From contig CANOMQ010000006.1 of the NCBI GenBank assembly GCA_947567595.1, positions 62,001 to 126,000 on the forward strand: a stretch of 64,000 nt of DNA. Reading direction: 5' to 3'. This document shows positions 51,865-61,783 of this stretch, piece by piece. Under the pieces are notes generated by a model that made no database searches, was not told where the DNA came from, and saw only the letters and a program-made list of their open reading frames with translations. A program made the translations under genes and the position numbers. This DNA is from an uncultured Lachnospiraceae bacterium (GTDB taxonomy: Bacteria > Bacillota > Clostridia > Lachnospirales > Lachnospiraceae). Every line of letters begins with the position of its first letter. The first letter of the stretch is position 1.

Positions 51865-54800
51865 ATGAGCAAATTCAGAAAAGGGCTTATGAAACGTGTC
51901 ATGGCAGTGATTTTATCTGGTGCTATGGTAATGTCAAATATGACGGCATACGCGGCTGAAATCGCATCCGGTGATACGCAAGAGCATGCAGAGACGGTTT
52001 CTGAGGCAAGTGAGCCGGAAACAGAAGAGACAACGTCGAAAGAAGCTGAAAAAGCCGATGCGCAGGACACCGCAGGGGAAGCTGCTTCCAACGTGCCATC
52101 TGAAGGCGGGACAATCGCTTCGACGGAAACGACAGCTCCTACAGAGGCTTCTACAGAAACGCAGACAGAGGCAAAAACAGAAGCCGAGACTACTGTATCA
52201 ACAGAGACGGACAAGACAGAGACCGAAACAAGCGAAGCGGCAGCTTCTACAGAGATTGCATCAGAAACGGAAATAGAGACAGAAACCGAAACAACCGAGT
52301 CAACAGAGACCGCGTCCGAGACGGAAGAGGCGACAGAGACTGAGACGGAAACCGAGTCAACGCAAGAGGAGACGACGGAGGAGTCGGTGGATAATGCGGA
52401 AGCCGCGGTTACAAATTTTGAAATTACAGAGGCTCTTATAGCAGGACAAGAATATGGTGATGATATTCTAAAGTTTACTGTGCTGGGTGAAACAGAATTT
52501 AAAACTGCCAAAACACCTATTGTGGTTGGGGAGAATGAATATACAAAATATGTTGCCGGAAAAGCTGATGCGAAAGCTGCTGAAGATGCAAGCATGAATG
52601 AAGCAAAGGGAATTCTTATTCCTGTAACGGGTGCGGCATACAAAATCCAGCCTTCAAAAAAAGCAAAAATTACATTTGTAGTCAGCGGGGTTTCGGTTTC
52701 ATCAAAGGGACAGGCAAGACACTGGTATTTTGTAGAAGATGATGGAGCAACAGGAACAGTGGTTAAGAAATCGCCAGAGGATAGTTTTGAGTCAGGAGCA
52801 TATGATTGTAGTCTTGAGGCGGGAAAAACATACTATTTTTATGTAAATGGTTCAAAAGTGAATGTCTACAATATAAGCTGGCAGGAAAAAAATACAAACC
52901 GTCCCGCATGGGAAGGTGTAAAGGAGCCGGTCATTTCAAAAGTGGCTCTCAGCGAGACCAATAACGAAAAAATACAGGTAACAGTAGATACCGTTATCGG
53001 AGACGAAGGCGCTGATAAGCTGACAGTATATATGTATGACGAAAATGGAGATGAATCGGAAAGGCAGGAATCCAATAAAGAGGCAAATTCAACAACGATA
53101 GAGTTTGCACCTTCGGAATCAGGCAAGTATACCTTCAAGGCAGAGATAAGCCGTGAGGGAGTAGAAGATGTGAAGACGTGTGAGTATACTGAGCCGATTG
53201 AGTGTAAAGTAACGGAAAAGATGAATTGGGATGACTGGGATTTCTTGGAATACGGAAACGGTATAAACGGTAAGAACAGCTACAAGGTAGATAAGGAGAA
53301 CAACGAGATAAAACTTGTCGCAGGCTCCGGTAAAATCGTCCCGGGTTCCAATGACGGCGTTGCTTTTTACTATACCAAGGTTCCTACAAGCAAAAACTTC
53401 ACTTTTACGGCAAATGCTCACGTAAATAGCTGGACATTTTCAAATGGTCAGGAAGGCTTTGGAATTATGGCAGCAGACCAAGTTGGTGAGACAGGAGCAC
53501 GTGTTTGGAATAACAGCTATCAGGCGGTCATATCCAGAATCAGCTATAAATGGAACGGTGTTGGAATATCAGAGGACGGCTCTGGGGAACCAATTGAAAT
53601 GCAGATTGGTGTTGGTTCCACTGAAAAAGTCGGAGTTACACCGCAGGATGTACAGGATTTTAAGGACAATAAAATAGGACAGCCAAGGCGTTTTAAGGCA
53701 CAGCAGAAAGCGCTTGATACGACATATGCAAAGCTTGGAGATGGAACATATAACATCGTGGCGAACTATACAAATAGTGATGTAAAAGGAAGCTTAGGCG
53801 AAGACCATGTGCTGTATCAGGATTTTTGGCTTCAGATACAGAAAAATAACACGGGTTATTTTGTGAGCTATGGAAAGTATAAATGCGAAACTGATGAAAA
53901 GGGAAGGCCAAAGAAGGACGAAAAAGGACGGGCAATTTATGCGCTGGAAGATGGAAAGAAAGTCTTGGATGAGTCTACAATCATTACGCAAAAGTACTAT
54001 GATACAGAAGCTTTAAACCTGCTTGACAGCAACTACGTTTATGTGGGTGTGTTTGGAGCAAGAAACGTGGATATAACATTTTCTGATATCAGCCTGAAAA
54101 GAACCAATCCGAAAAATGATCCTGATCCTGAAGAACGAAAGGTTAAGCTTATTAATCTTTCAAAAGAGATTTTGTCAGGCAGTCTGACAAATACGCCAGA
54201 GCATACATTTTTATTTGCCAGCAATTGGAAGGGCATTCTTAGGGTTAAGGACAGTACGGGCAAATATATACCACAGGTGGTAAAGGATGAAAACGGAAAT
54301 CCGGTAAAGGATGAAAATGGTGATTACATTCCGGAAATTGTAAGAGACGAAAACGGAAATCCGGTAAAGGATGAGAACGGAAATGATAAAATACTTGATT
54401 ACTATGAGGTAAATGGAACACTTGATCCTGCTGTTCAGTATTGTCAGGATGGTGATAACGCAAAGGACACAAAGATTCGAATCCCAATTGAGGATCTTTC
54501 GATTGGTCAAAATGTGTTTACGGTAGAATATACACCTGAGGAAGGGTGGTTTGTTGAAGAAGAAGAAGCTGTCAGGCTGAAATCTTATGAAACAGTAAAG
54601 TTCAATCACACGGTAGAATATAAAAAGTACGGTATGGAAGGTAATACGATTTATGTATCGCAGGATGGAAAGCCTGAAAATACCGGTACAGAGGACAGCC
54701 CGCTTGATATTTATACGGCTGTAAAATATGCGCTGCCCGGACAGACAATTCTGCTTTCAGGCGGAACATATAGTTTAAACAGAACCCTTCAGATTCCTAA

Positions 54801-57800
54801 GACTGTCTGCGGACAGCCGGACAAGGTAAATGAAAAGGGTGAGCCGGATGAAAACGGTAAGGAAACTTACAAGAACTATATCAAGATGATAGGCGATCCC
54901 AATGAGAGGACCGTACTTGATTTTAACAGCTTAGTGGCGGCTGTAGTTACAGTAGGTGATTATTGGTATTTTAAAGACTTTGATGTTATCCGCTGCAAGG
55001 ATGGTGAAAAGGGCATTCAGGTATCCGGAAGCTACTGTGTATTTGACAGGGTGGATACATATAGAAACGGAAGCACCGGCTTACAGATTTGCCGTGCGTC
55101 AGGTACGGATACATATAAGGACTGGCCCCATGACAATTTAATACTGAATTGTAATTCATTTCTGAATGTAGATATAGGTCAGGAGGATGCAGATGGATTT
55201 GCGGCAAAGCTTACCAGTGGAAGCAATAACGTATTTGACGGATGTATCGCGGCATTCAATGCGGATGACGGTTGGGATTTGTTTGCAAAGGCGCAGACAG
55301 GAAGCATTGGTGGCGTTATTATTAGAAACAGTATCGCATACAGAAACGGTTACCTTCTTATAACTCCTAGTGGAGAGATTAAGACACCTGCGGAAGCGGC
55401 AGCAGAAGGTGACAGCGTAATTTGTGTAAAGGGAAATGGAAACGGAAACGGCTTTAAAATGGGTGGTGATGGTCTTAGAGCCGGAAGCGAGTATGATGAG
55501 GGATATGGCGAGGATAAAGATTCGTGTATTCCTAATATAGGTCACAGACTTTATAACTCCCTTTCGTTTGGCAATAAATCAAAAGGCTTTGACTCAAACA
55601 GCGCTCCGAATATAAAGGCTTATGATTCGATTTCATTTAATAATGATGGAGCGAATATCAGCTTTGCAACATATGATTATGTCAACCATACGGACTATGA
55701 GCTTAGCAATTGTGTTTCTATAAGGTCAAAGGAAAATATGGTACGGTCGCAGGTAGAGCCGGATGTACAGACATTTTCAGATGGTTATACAACAACACAC
55801 AGCATTAATTTTGCGAAGGAGACAAGTGGAAGCAATAAAAGTGCAGCCATATATATGTCACTTAAAAATGTAAAAGATAAGGAAGCAAAAATCAAAGTTT
55901 GGTGGCGCAGCAGCGATCCGAACAAGGACAGCCAGATAGTTGTTCTGTCTGAAAAGGATGCTGTGCTTGCAGAGGGCGATTACAGCAAAAATGGTGAACT
56001 CATGATCTCTGAGCTGGCAACTAAGGAGACGGAAAAAATCTACTTAGGATCCAAGGGAGGTTCCATGAATCTCTATAGAGTGGAAGTAACTGCTACTGTG
56101 AAGCAAAAAATAGATAAGACAGATAAGAATAGTGAAGAGGAGTATGTGCCTGATAAGAAATTTTCCGTGGATATCAGTAACGATTATGGTAAACCCGAGG
56201 AATTAAAGTTAAACGGTACAAAGAAGTTCTACAATAATGCTACTGATAAGGATGGAATTGAAATTTCAGCATATTATAGTGCAATACCTAAAGATGGCAT
56301 TGAGGCAAAGGGACAACAGACATCAGGGGTAATTTTAGATAAGGTTGAGAATGATACAGCATTTTACTACCGTGGGGAAGATTTGGAGAAGGGTATTGGA
56401 AAATCAACAAATAAATCAGGAGAGGAATATACTCCCGATGATTTCAAATCGCTTGATTATCCGTATTTGAATACGATTCCGTTATCTGTTGATGACTGGA
56501 GAAACGAGGATGGCACGATAAATGTGGGAGATTTCCTTAAACTGGAACCGAAGGAAGGCGAAAATCCTAATCCCAATCCGCCTTCTTTGGGAGGAAATTC
56601 ATCGCCGGTAGATGTGAATGACCTGATTGGTGATGACGTAGACGGAACCATAACAGGAGGCACAAATATTGTGTCGCCATCAGAAGATTTTGGTGATGAC
56701 TATCCGCAGGAAGGTCTTGATGCAGTAGGCGAGGATGGCAAGAAAAAGTATTATGGACAGCTTTGGGGGGCAGAAATTAAGTATCTTGATTACACAAGCA
56801 AGGAACCTATTCGCTACACAGGAAAGAAAATTGAGCCGGAGGTACATGTACGCTTTAGTGCAGATCCGGAAGTGTTAAGAAAGGGAAAAGCGTATACAAT
56901 AAAGTATTCTAACAATATCAATGCAGGTACGGCAACCGCAACGATTAAAGGCATTAATCAGTTTACAGGATTTATAAAGGATGTAAACTTTGAAATTGGG
57001 CGGATTGATGTGAAAGATAAGTCTGTTGCGATTCCCAATGCAGTGGCAGTTAAAAATATTGCCGAAGCGGAGAAGCTCATCAAGCCTACATGGCAGGGAA
57101 AGGCAATGAAAAAGGATACGGAATATCAAATTAAAACTGTCGATGTAGAAGGTGTAAAAAAGATTTGCATAACAGGTATTGGAAACTTCGAGGGAACAAA
57201 GTATGTAGATATACATGATATTAATTCGATTTCCGATGACAAGCTGATAACCAAAGCGAAAATATCAATCGTGCCTGAGGATAAAAATCAGACTTATTCC
57301 GGTGCGGAATGCACTCCCCGCATTGAAGTGACAAAAAAGGATGGTTCTCCAATTGATGAAAAGCAGTATATGGTAGCTTATGCAAATAATATTGAAATTG
57401 GTAAAGCAACAATTACTGTATTCGGAGATGGCACAAACTATTATGGCAGTAAGAGCATAACGTTCAATATTAAGGCTGGAAATCTGAAAGATGTCGCGAT
57501 GGTAGTAAATAAGTCAGGTGCAAATAGAGATAAAGAATTTAAGGCACCGGAAAGTGTAATCTATAATGGAAAATCTGCTGAAATACCGGTAAACAGCTTT
57601 AAGGTGGTATTGAAGGATGAAAAAGGAAACGCTACTACTACCAGGCTGAAAAAGGATATTGATTATAAGGTTGTACAGAGTGGTACAAACAAGGCAGGCT
57701 CCGCGAGCCTTACAATAAAGGGTATCAATCATTATAAGGGTGCTATTAGCTATAAGTATAAAATCCTGCCGCGTGATTTGGAAAAGGACAAGAGCGAAAT

Positions 57801-58809
57801 AGAAATCTTATATGCAAAGACACTTGATTATACAGTAGGCGGAACAAAGTTTGTGCCGGGACAGAATTTCAATATCAAGATCAATGGTCATAATATTGAT
57901 ACGCGCAATTATCGGCTGAGCTATCGGGACAATCGGAATGTGGGACAGGCGACGGTTATAATATCAGGGCAGAAGTCTTTAACAGGAAAGATAGAACAAA
58001 GCTTTAATATTGCAAAAACAAACATGGAAGGAAACCCGGATTTTAATGTAACCTATAAAGATGTAATTACGAATGGTAAGCCTTTGACCTATGCTGATCT
58101 CAAGAAAGCAAATATTGGTATTACACAGATGGTAAACGGAAAAGCCAAAAAGCTTTCTGCGGGACGTGATTACGATAAAGATAAGGTTGAGTATTACATT
58201 GACGTAGACGGCGATTATAAGCTTACTGAAGCTGATGGAAAACCAGTAGACATTACTTCAAAAAGTGCTGTACAGGCATTTGCGGATAAGGGATATGTGA
58301 CTGTTCTTGTAAAGGTTCGTGCGGCAGCGGGTAGCGAGTGCGGCTATACCGGAGAGCTGGTAGACTGGTTTAGGGCAGCGAAGTGGGGTATCCAAAAAGC
58401 AAAGGTTGAAAATCTCAGACCTAGGATTTTTGGCAAGAATTATAAGAAAGGTAACGGTCTGTCAACACCGATGACATGGACGGATACGGAAGTGGCAAAG
58501 ATTGAGGACTATCTGAAGTTTACCTGCCAAACTGAGAAAGGGATAGAAGAAGTGACATGTCAGGATTTAATCGGGGCATACACTTACGACAATGACTACC
58601 TCAGCAAAGATGGTTTTGCAATTGTTCCGAACAGTTATAAGAAAAATGATAGGGTTGGTATGGCATCCTTTACAATCATAGGAACCGGAAAATATGCTGG
58701 AACCAAGAAGGTATCATTCAAAATTATCAATAAGGCAGTGGCAGAAAAAACAAAGACTGATAAGTCAGATCCCAATTCTCCAACACAATGGGAATCAACC
58801 TATAATTAA
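51865..58809 (+). CDS. giant secreted PL9-family pectate lyase with Ig-like repeats
   Basis: A 2314-residue secreted enzyme. Signal peptide MAVILSGAMVMSNMTAYA, cut near residue 30. Residues 32-185: Glu/Thr-rich linker. About 186-750: beta-rich domains, one a jelly-roll-like sugar-binding type (MNWDDWDFLEYGNGINGKNS). About 925-1292: right-handed beta-helix of polysaccharide lyase family 9 (EDSPLDIYTAVKYALPGQTI, GSYCVFDRVDTYRNG, QEDADGFAAKLTSGSNNVFD, calcium-binding DDGWD, and catalytic Lys in GNGNGFKMGGDG). About 1310-1400: a further beta domain. About 1610-2300: four to six Ig-like repeats (YTIKYSNNINAGTATATIKG). No LPXTG or other anchor is seen. It should cleave polygalacturonate by beta-elimination. 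AAGGAGGAAGG precedes ATG 51865; an upstream ATG 51751 is rejected as it would bury the signal peptide. Confidence 0.85.
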   Translation: MSKFRKGLMKRVMAVILSGAMVMSNMTAYAAEIASGDTQEHAETVSEASEPETEETTSKEAEKADAQDTAGEAASNVPSEGGTIASTETTAPTEASTETQTEAKTEAETTVSTETDKTETETSEAAASTEIASETEIETETETTESTETASETEEATETETETESTQEETTEESVDNAEAAVTNFEITEALIAGQEYGDDILKFTVLGETEFKTAKTPIVVGENEYTKYVAGKADAKAAEDASMNEAKGILIPVTGAAYKIQPSKKAKITFVVSGVSVSSKGQARHWYFVEDDGATGTVVKKSPEDSFESGAYDCSLEAGKTYYFYVNGSKVNVYNISWQEKNTNRPAWEGVKEPVISKVALSETNNEKIQVTVDTVIGDEGADKLTVYMYDENGDESERQESNKEANSTTIEFAPSESGKYTFKAEISREGVEDVKTCEYTEPIECKVTEKMNWDDWDFLEYGNGINGKNSYKVDKENNEIKLVAGSGKIVPGSNDGVAFYYTKVPTSKNFTFTANAHVNSWTFSNGQEGFGIMAADQVGETGARVWNNSYQAVISRISYKWNGVGISEDGSGEPIEMQIGVGSTEKVGVTPQDVQDFKDNKIGQPRRFKAQQKALDTTYAKLGDGTYNIVANYTNSDVKGSLGEDHVLYQDFWLQIQKNNTGYFVSYGKYKCETDEKGRPKKDEKGRAIYALEDGKKVLDESTIITQKYYDTEALNLLDSNYVYVGVFGARNVDITFSDISLKRTNPKNDPDPEERKVKLINLSKEILSGSLTNTPEHTFLFASNWKGILRVKDSTGKYIPQVVKDENGNPVKDENGDYIPEIVRDENGNPVKDENGNDKILDYYEVNGTLDPAVQYCQDGDNAKDTKIRIPIEDLSIGQNVFTVEYTPEEGWFVEEEEAVRLKSYETVKFNHTVEYKKYGMEGNTIYVSQDGKPENTGTEDSPLDIYTAVKYALPGQTILLSGGTYSLNRTLQIPKTVCGQPDKVNEKGEPDENGKETYKNYIKMIGDPNERTVLDFNSLVAAVVTVGDYWYFKDFDVIRCKDGEKGIQVSGSYCVFDRVDTYRNGSTGLQICRASGTDTYKDWPHDNLILNCNSFLNVDIGQEDADGFAAKLTSGSNNVFDGCIAAFNADDGWDLFAKAQTGSIGGVIIRNSIAYRNGYLLITPSGEIKTPAEAAAEGDSVICVKGNGNGNGFKMGGDGLRAGSEYDEGYGEDKDSCIPNIGHRLYNSLSFGNKSKGFDSNSAPNIKAYDSISFNNDGANISFATYDYVNHTDYELSNCVSIRSKENMVRSQVEPDVQTFSDGYTTTHSINFAKETSGSNKSAAIYMSLKNVKDKEAKIKVWWRSSDPNKDSQIVVLSEKDAVLAEGDYSKNGELMISELATKETEKIYLGSKGGSMNLYRVEVTATVKQKIDKTDKNSEEEYVPDKKFSVDISNDYGKPEELKLNGTKKFYNNATDKDGIEISAYYSAIPKDGIEAKGQQTSGVILDKVENDTAFYYRGEDLEKGIGKSTNKSGEEYTPDDFKSLDYPYLNTIPLSVDDWRNEDGTINVGDFLKLEPKEGENPNPNPPSLGGNSSPVDVNDLIGDDVDGTITGGTNIVSPSEDFGDDYPQEGLDAVGEDGKKKYYGQLWGAEIKYLDYTSKEPIRYTGKKIEPEVHVRFSADPEVLRKGKAYTIKYSNNINAGTATATIKGINQFTGFIKDVNFEIGRIDVKDKSVAIPNAVAVKNIAEAEKLIKPTWQGKAMKKDTEYQIKTVDVEGVKKICITGIGNFEGTKYVDIHDINSISDDKLITKAKISIVPEDKNQTYSGAECTPRIEVTKKDGSPIDEKQYMVAYANNIEIGKATITVFGDGTNYYGSKSITFNIKAGNLKDVAMVVNKSGANRDKEFKAPESVIYNGKSAEIPVNSFKVVLKDEKGNATTTRLKKDIDYKVVQSGTNKAGSASLTIKGINHYKGAISYKYKILPRDLEKDKSEIEILYAKTLDYTVGGTKFVPGQNFNIKINGHNIDTRNYRLSYRDNRNVGQATVIISGQKSLTGKIEQSFNIAKTNMEGNPDFNVTYKDVITNGKPLTYADLKKANIGITQMVNGKAKKLSAGRDYDKDKVEYYIDVDGDYKLTEADGKPVDITSKSAVQAFADKGYVTVLVKVRAAAGSECGYTGELVDWFRAAKWGIQKAKVENLRPRIFGKNYKKGNGLSTPMTWTDTEVAKIEDYLKFTCQTEKGIEEVTCQDLIGAYTYDNDYLSKDGFAIVPNSYKKNDRVGMASFTIIGTGKYAGTKKVSFKIINKAVAEKTKTDKSDPNSPTQWESTYN
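54277..54396 (+). repeat. 60-base in-frame tandem duplication
   Basis: Bases 54277-54336 and 54337-54396 are similar copies, each encoding about 20 residues built from the unit VKDENGNP. The repeat lies in the giant lyase just before its catalytic domain. Confidence 0.75.
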
Positions 58810-58855
58810 GGGAACAATGCTTTGGAATAGGCACTAAAAGTAAAATAAAGAACAT

Positions 58856-58907
58856 ATCCCATGCAGAATCAGATTTTACAAAATCCTGAACTGCATGGGA
58901 TTTTCTT
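58856..58907 (+). terminator. terminator of the giant lyase gene
   Basis: ATCCCATGCAG pairs with CTGCATGGGAT, with an inner GATTTT/AAAATC stem, followed by TTTTCTTAT, 47 bases after the stop. Confidence 0.85.
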
Positions 58908-58924
58908 ATATCTCTCCAAATTCT

Positions 58925-59160
58925 TTTTAATGAAGAATATCGGATGCATCTTGACGGCTAAGCCCGCCTGATTTATCACGGAGCATGTAAACCGTGTGGT
59001 AATCAACGCCTGCACAGCCCTCCAGCATCATCATTCAGCTCAAGCTGAATATCCAAAATCCCCAACTTCGGATTTTTATAACGCTTCCACAGAAACGGTT
59101 TTAATATCCGTACGGACTTGATGTCCCCGAGTGGAATACTCAATACATTACTGATAAAAT
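58925..59160 (-). pseudogene. Rpn-family nuclease/transposase-like remnant
   Basis: On the minus strand a frame without start reads ISNVLSIPLGDIKSVRILKP, then FLWKRYKNPKLGILDIQLELNDD, the conserved core of Rpn proteins, and stops at CRR. Another frame then gives VDYHTVYMLRDKSGG, likely a later part of the same protein. Most of the gene is missing. Confidence 0.6.
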
Positions 59161-59227
59161 GCTTCCTTACAGTTTTATTTTGGGAAAATAGGAATAATAG
59201 GTATATATACGTGGAACAATGGGTAAA

Positions 59228-59256
59228 TTGACGTTTTTTGTTTTTAAATGTAGAAT
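59228..59256 (+). promoter_or_regulatory. sigma-A promoter of the nucleosidase-partner unit
   Basis: -35 TTGACG (59228-59233), 17-base spacer, -10 TAGAAT (59251-59256), 134 bases before the start at 59391. The region from 59165 to 59390 holds nothing else I can support, though the untranslated leader would be long. Confidence 0.65.
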
Positions 59257-59390
59257 AAATGTAAGAAAAATCAAAACTCAGCTATAACTGATAGTGGTTT
59301 ATTTGCTGACGGATGGTTGTAAATTTATAATTTGCCATATATACCTATGACATTTTTTCGTTAAATAATACGAAAGGAAGGACTACAAAA

Positions 59391-60254
59391 TTGATAGAGA
59401 GAACATTTTTATTTATCACATTTAACGAAAATGAGAGAATAGCATTTTTAAAAAAGTTACATAACCGGAAAGAAGAAACATTTCACAATGGTATCGTAGT
59501 AACAAATGGAAGATTTGGAAAGTACGATGTAGTCCATTTTCATTCACCTTATCAAGGCAATGAGTCGCAGATGCCTGTTATGAATGCGATACAAATTATC
59601 AAGCCGGATGCAGTAATTCTGGTAGGTATTGCATGCGGGGCAAATGTAAATAAGAAAGATCAGCATATTGGTGATGTCCTGATATCAAAAAATGTCATAG
59701 ACTATGATTTCCACAAAGATAATAACGGTAAAATAGAACAGCGCGGTATTATTGTTCCGAGTGGCAATACGCTTTACGGCTTGTTTTCTCAACACGCATT
59801 TAAATGGAAGGAAAAGTATAAGCTGGCATATCATTGTGGGGATATCATTTCCTCGACAGTATTGTTGAATAATCCCGAAAAGAAAAAAGAGATATTTGAT
59901 GCTTTCTGTGATAATCCAAAAGGCTATGAAATGGAAGGGATTTCAACATTTAGGATATGCAGAAATGCTAATATTACGGAATGGATTATTGTGAAAGGAA
60001 TTAGCGATTTTGGGGATGGAAACAAAAAAGATGAGTATCAGGTGATTGCTTCTGAAAATGCAGTTTCCCTATGTCAATATGTGTTTTCGCAGGAAGGCTT
60101 AAAATACGTACCTAAGGTATGGGAGTCTTCTGAAAACCACGATACGTGTAAGATTGTTATTCATCAAGTTAGTGGTGATATTTTATCTGAAAATGCAAAG
60201 AAACCTGACTTTGGGAAAAATAATACTTTTGGAAATGTAACAATCAATTTTTAA
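59391..60254 (+). CDS. phosphorylase-fold (PNP_UDP_1) nucleosidase-like protein with C-terminal motif
   Basis: A 287-residue protein. Residues 1-235 are a purine phosphorylase/MTAN-like fold: AIQIIKPDAVILVGIACGAN (the glycine-rich first strand), IGDVLISKNVIDYDFHK, YEMEGISTFRIC (the MExE-type catalytic region) and VKGISDFGDGNKKDEYQ (the Asp of the SDxGD motif that protonates the base). So it may cleave an N-glycosidic bond in a nucleotide or nucleoside. The last 32 residues (QVSGDILSENAKKPDFGK, then NNTFGNVTINF) are a separate motif found again in the next gene. The start is TTG 59391 with AAGGAAGG upstream. Stand-alone proteins of this fold act as effectors in several bacterial conflict systems; that role here is inference. 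Confidence 0.75.
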   Translation: MIERTFLFITFNENERIAFLKKLHNRKEETFHNGIVVTNGRFGKYDVVHFHSPYQGNESQMPVMNAIQIIKPDAVILVGIACGANVNKKDQHIGDVLISKNVIDYDFHKDNNGKIEQRGIIVPSGNTLYGLFSQHAFKWKEKYKLAYHCGDIISSTVLLNNPEKKKEIFDAFCDNPKGYEMEGISTFRICRNANITEWIIVKGISDFGDGNKKDEYQVIASENAVSLCQYVFSQEGLKYVPKVWESSENHDTCKIVIHQVSGDILSENAKKPDFGKNNTFGNVTINF

Positions 60255-60271
60255 AGCAGAGAGGGTTTTTC

Positions 60272-61783
60272 ATGGATGAGAAAGAGGTTATCGAGCATGT
60301 TTCAGATGATGAGACAGGATTGAATGACAAGGCAGATACGGAAGGAGCTTGCGAAGAAGTAACAGAAGAAAAGGCAGTAGAACAAGAAGCTGTACAGAAA
60401 GAATCGGAAAAAAATAAAGGAAAAGAGACTGATACGTCAACTCTTTTGAATGATGCAGATTTGAGCCAAAGCGACCAAGAATTTATAAAACGGCGTGAGA
60501 GTATTTTGTCCAATGGCTTAAATATGTCTGACAATATCACTGTTTATCAATTTTTTGGAGATTACATGTCAGGGAATGCACGGAAAATTGATTTTGGCGA
60601 ACAAAACGAGTTTGACGATGTTTCAATAGGTAATAAAAGTGACACAGATGAGCCGCCACTGGATAAAAAGGAAGTAAAAATTGATCTTTCAGACAGTAGA
60701 AAGATATATGAATATTTGAAAGAAAACAGACAGTCACCCTATTGTGCTTTTCTGATAGCTTTGTCAATATTTGAGAAGTGTCAGCTTGAATTAGTACGCA
60801 ATGAGGCAGAAATGCTATATAGTATTTTATCGGACGAACAAAGAGAGATTATCCATCCAAATGGCGAACATCAGATAGTACAGCGTGAAAGCTTTGAAGT
60901 ATCTCAAAAGGAGCTGGCAGACAATTTTGGACTTTGTTTCTATAATGATTATCTGATTACTTTTGGAGGAAGAATTCGGTCAGGATTTGTGCGCTTTGCA
61001 TCAAAAGAATATTCTGATAATATTTTGCGTGTAATCTTTACGGAATTTATTACATTGAAGAATAAAATAGTCGGATATTTAACCCAGTTGATTTGTTCGG
61101 AAAAGATAAGCTTATATGTTGCTGCAATAAATGCAATTAAGAAAATTTGTGACATCAATCCGGAGTTTTTTATTTCCGGAATTGTTACCCGTTTAATCAA
61201 AAATAAAACGGTACCATCAGATATTGCCGTTGCGGAGATATTGTGCAGCATTGCCCAATTGTCAGATGATACATATAATGCAGAAAGATTTTTGGAAGCA
61301 GTATATGGGAAAAACAAAGATGTGCATTATTATATTACTACTTTATTAACGTGCAAAACGCTTAAATATGATAGGGAGAAGATTGCGAAATTAATTCGTC
61401 CTATTTTACGTGAATTAGAAACACAGCCACACTTAGAGTACATGTTAAAGAATATTAAAATTGAATTGCCAGAAGAAGAAAATTATATAAAAAATGTTGG
61501 CGTATTTTATAATATTGGAGAACGCTATGCGGAGTATTATATAGCGCTTATATATGAATTTTGCCGTAGGTTGGACGAACTTAAAAGGTCAGATCCGCAA
61601 AGAGTTTGTGTGCAGTTGGTGCTTATTCTCTTTATTCAGGAAGATTATAATGAGAGTTATTTAAATACAGATAAGCCGGCAAAATTTAAAGACATGATTT
61701 TCATCAGATTGGTATTGCGGGACAAAGAGACGGCAGATTGCTGGCTGCTATTGACCCCAAATATGATAAGTACATTCAGTTAA
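60272..61783 (+). CDS. partner protein sharing the C-terminal motif of the nucleosidase
   Basis: A 503-residue protein starting 17 bases after the nucleosidase gene. Residues 1-80 are a Glu/Lys-rich disordered region. Residues 88-119 (FFGDYMSGNARKIDFGEQ, then NEFDDVSIGN) match the end of the nucleosidase without gaps. Residues 130-500 are largely helical and look like an alpha-solenoid (IVGYLTQLICSEKISLYVAA, IVTRLIKNKTVPSDIAVAEI). No P-loop is visible, so I cannot call it a STAND NTPase. The frame ends at WLLLTPNMISTFS, where the -1 frame continues as LLAAIDPKYDKYIQLKQ, so a frameshift is likely. Confidence 0.65.
   Translation: MDEKEVIEHVSDDETGLNDKADTEGACEEVTEEKAVEQEAVQKESEKNKGKETDTSTLLNDADLSQSDQEFIKRRESILSNGLNMSDNITVYQFFGDYMSGNARKIDFGEQNEFDDVSIGNKSDTDEPPLDKKEVKIDLSDSRKIYEYLKENRQSPYCAFLIALSIFEKCQLELVRNEAEMLYSILSDEQREIIHPNGEHQIVQRESFEVSQKELADNFGLCFYNDYLITFGGRIRSGFVRFASKEYSDNILRVIFTEFITLKNKIVGYLTQLICSEKISLYVAAINAIKKICDINPEFFISGIVTRLIKNKTVPSDIAVAEILCSIAQLSDDTYNAERFLEAVYGKNKDVHYYITTLLTCKTLKYDREKIAKLIRPILRELETQPHLEYMLKNIKIELPEEENYIKNVGVFYNIGERYAEYYIALIYEFCRRLDELKRSDPQRVCVQLVLILFIQEDYNESYLNTDKPAKFKDMIFIRLVLRDKETADCWLLLTPNMISTFS

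Noticed and set aside
51729-52643. Long minus-strand frame of about 300 codons rich in Ser/Val (SVSVSV-type).
   Set aside because: It is the antisense of the Glu/Thr-rich linker of the giant lyase; low complexity keeps it free of stops. No ribosome site or family resemblance.
54277-54396. Repeated GATGAAAACGGAAATCC units resembling a CRISPR-like spacing.
   Set aside because: The units are in frame, encode VKDENGNP and lack variable spacers; it is a protein repeat.
61690-61783. Programmed -1 frameshift in the partner of the nucleosidase.
   Set aside because: No X-XXY-YYZ slippery heptamer or following structure is present where both frames are open.
60272-61783. STAND/NLR-type NTPase in the partner protein.
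   Set aside because: No Walker A or B motif can be seen in the whole frame.
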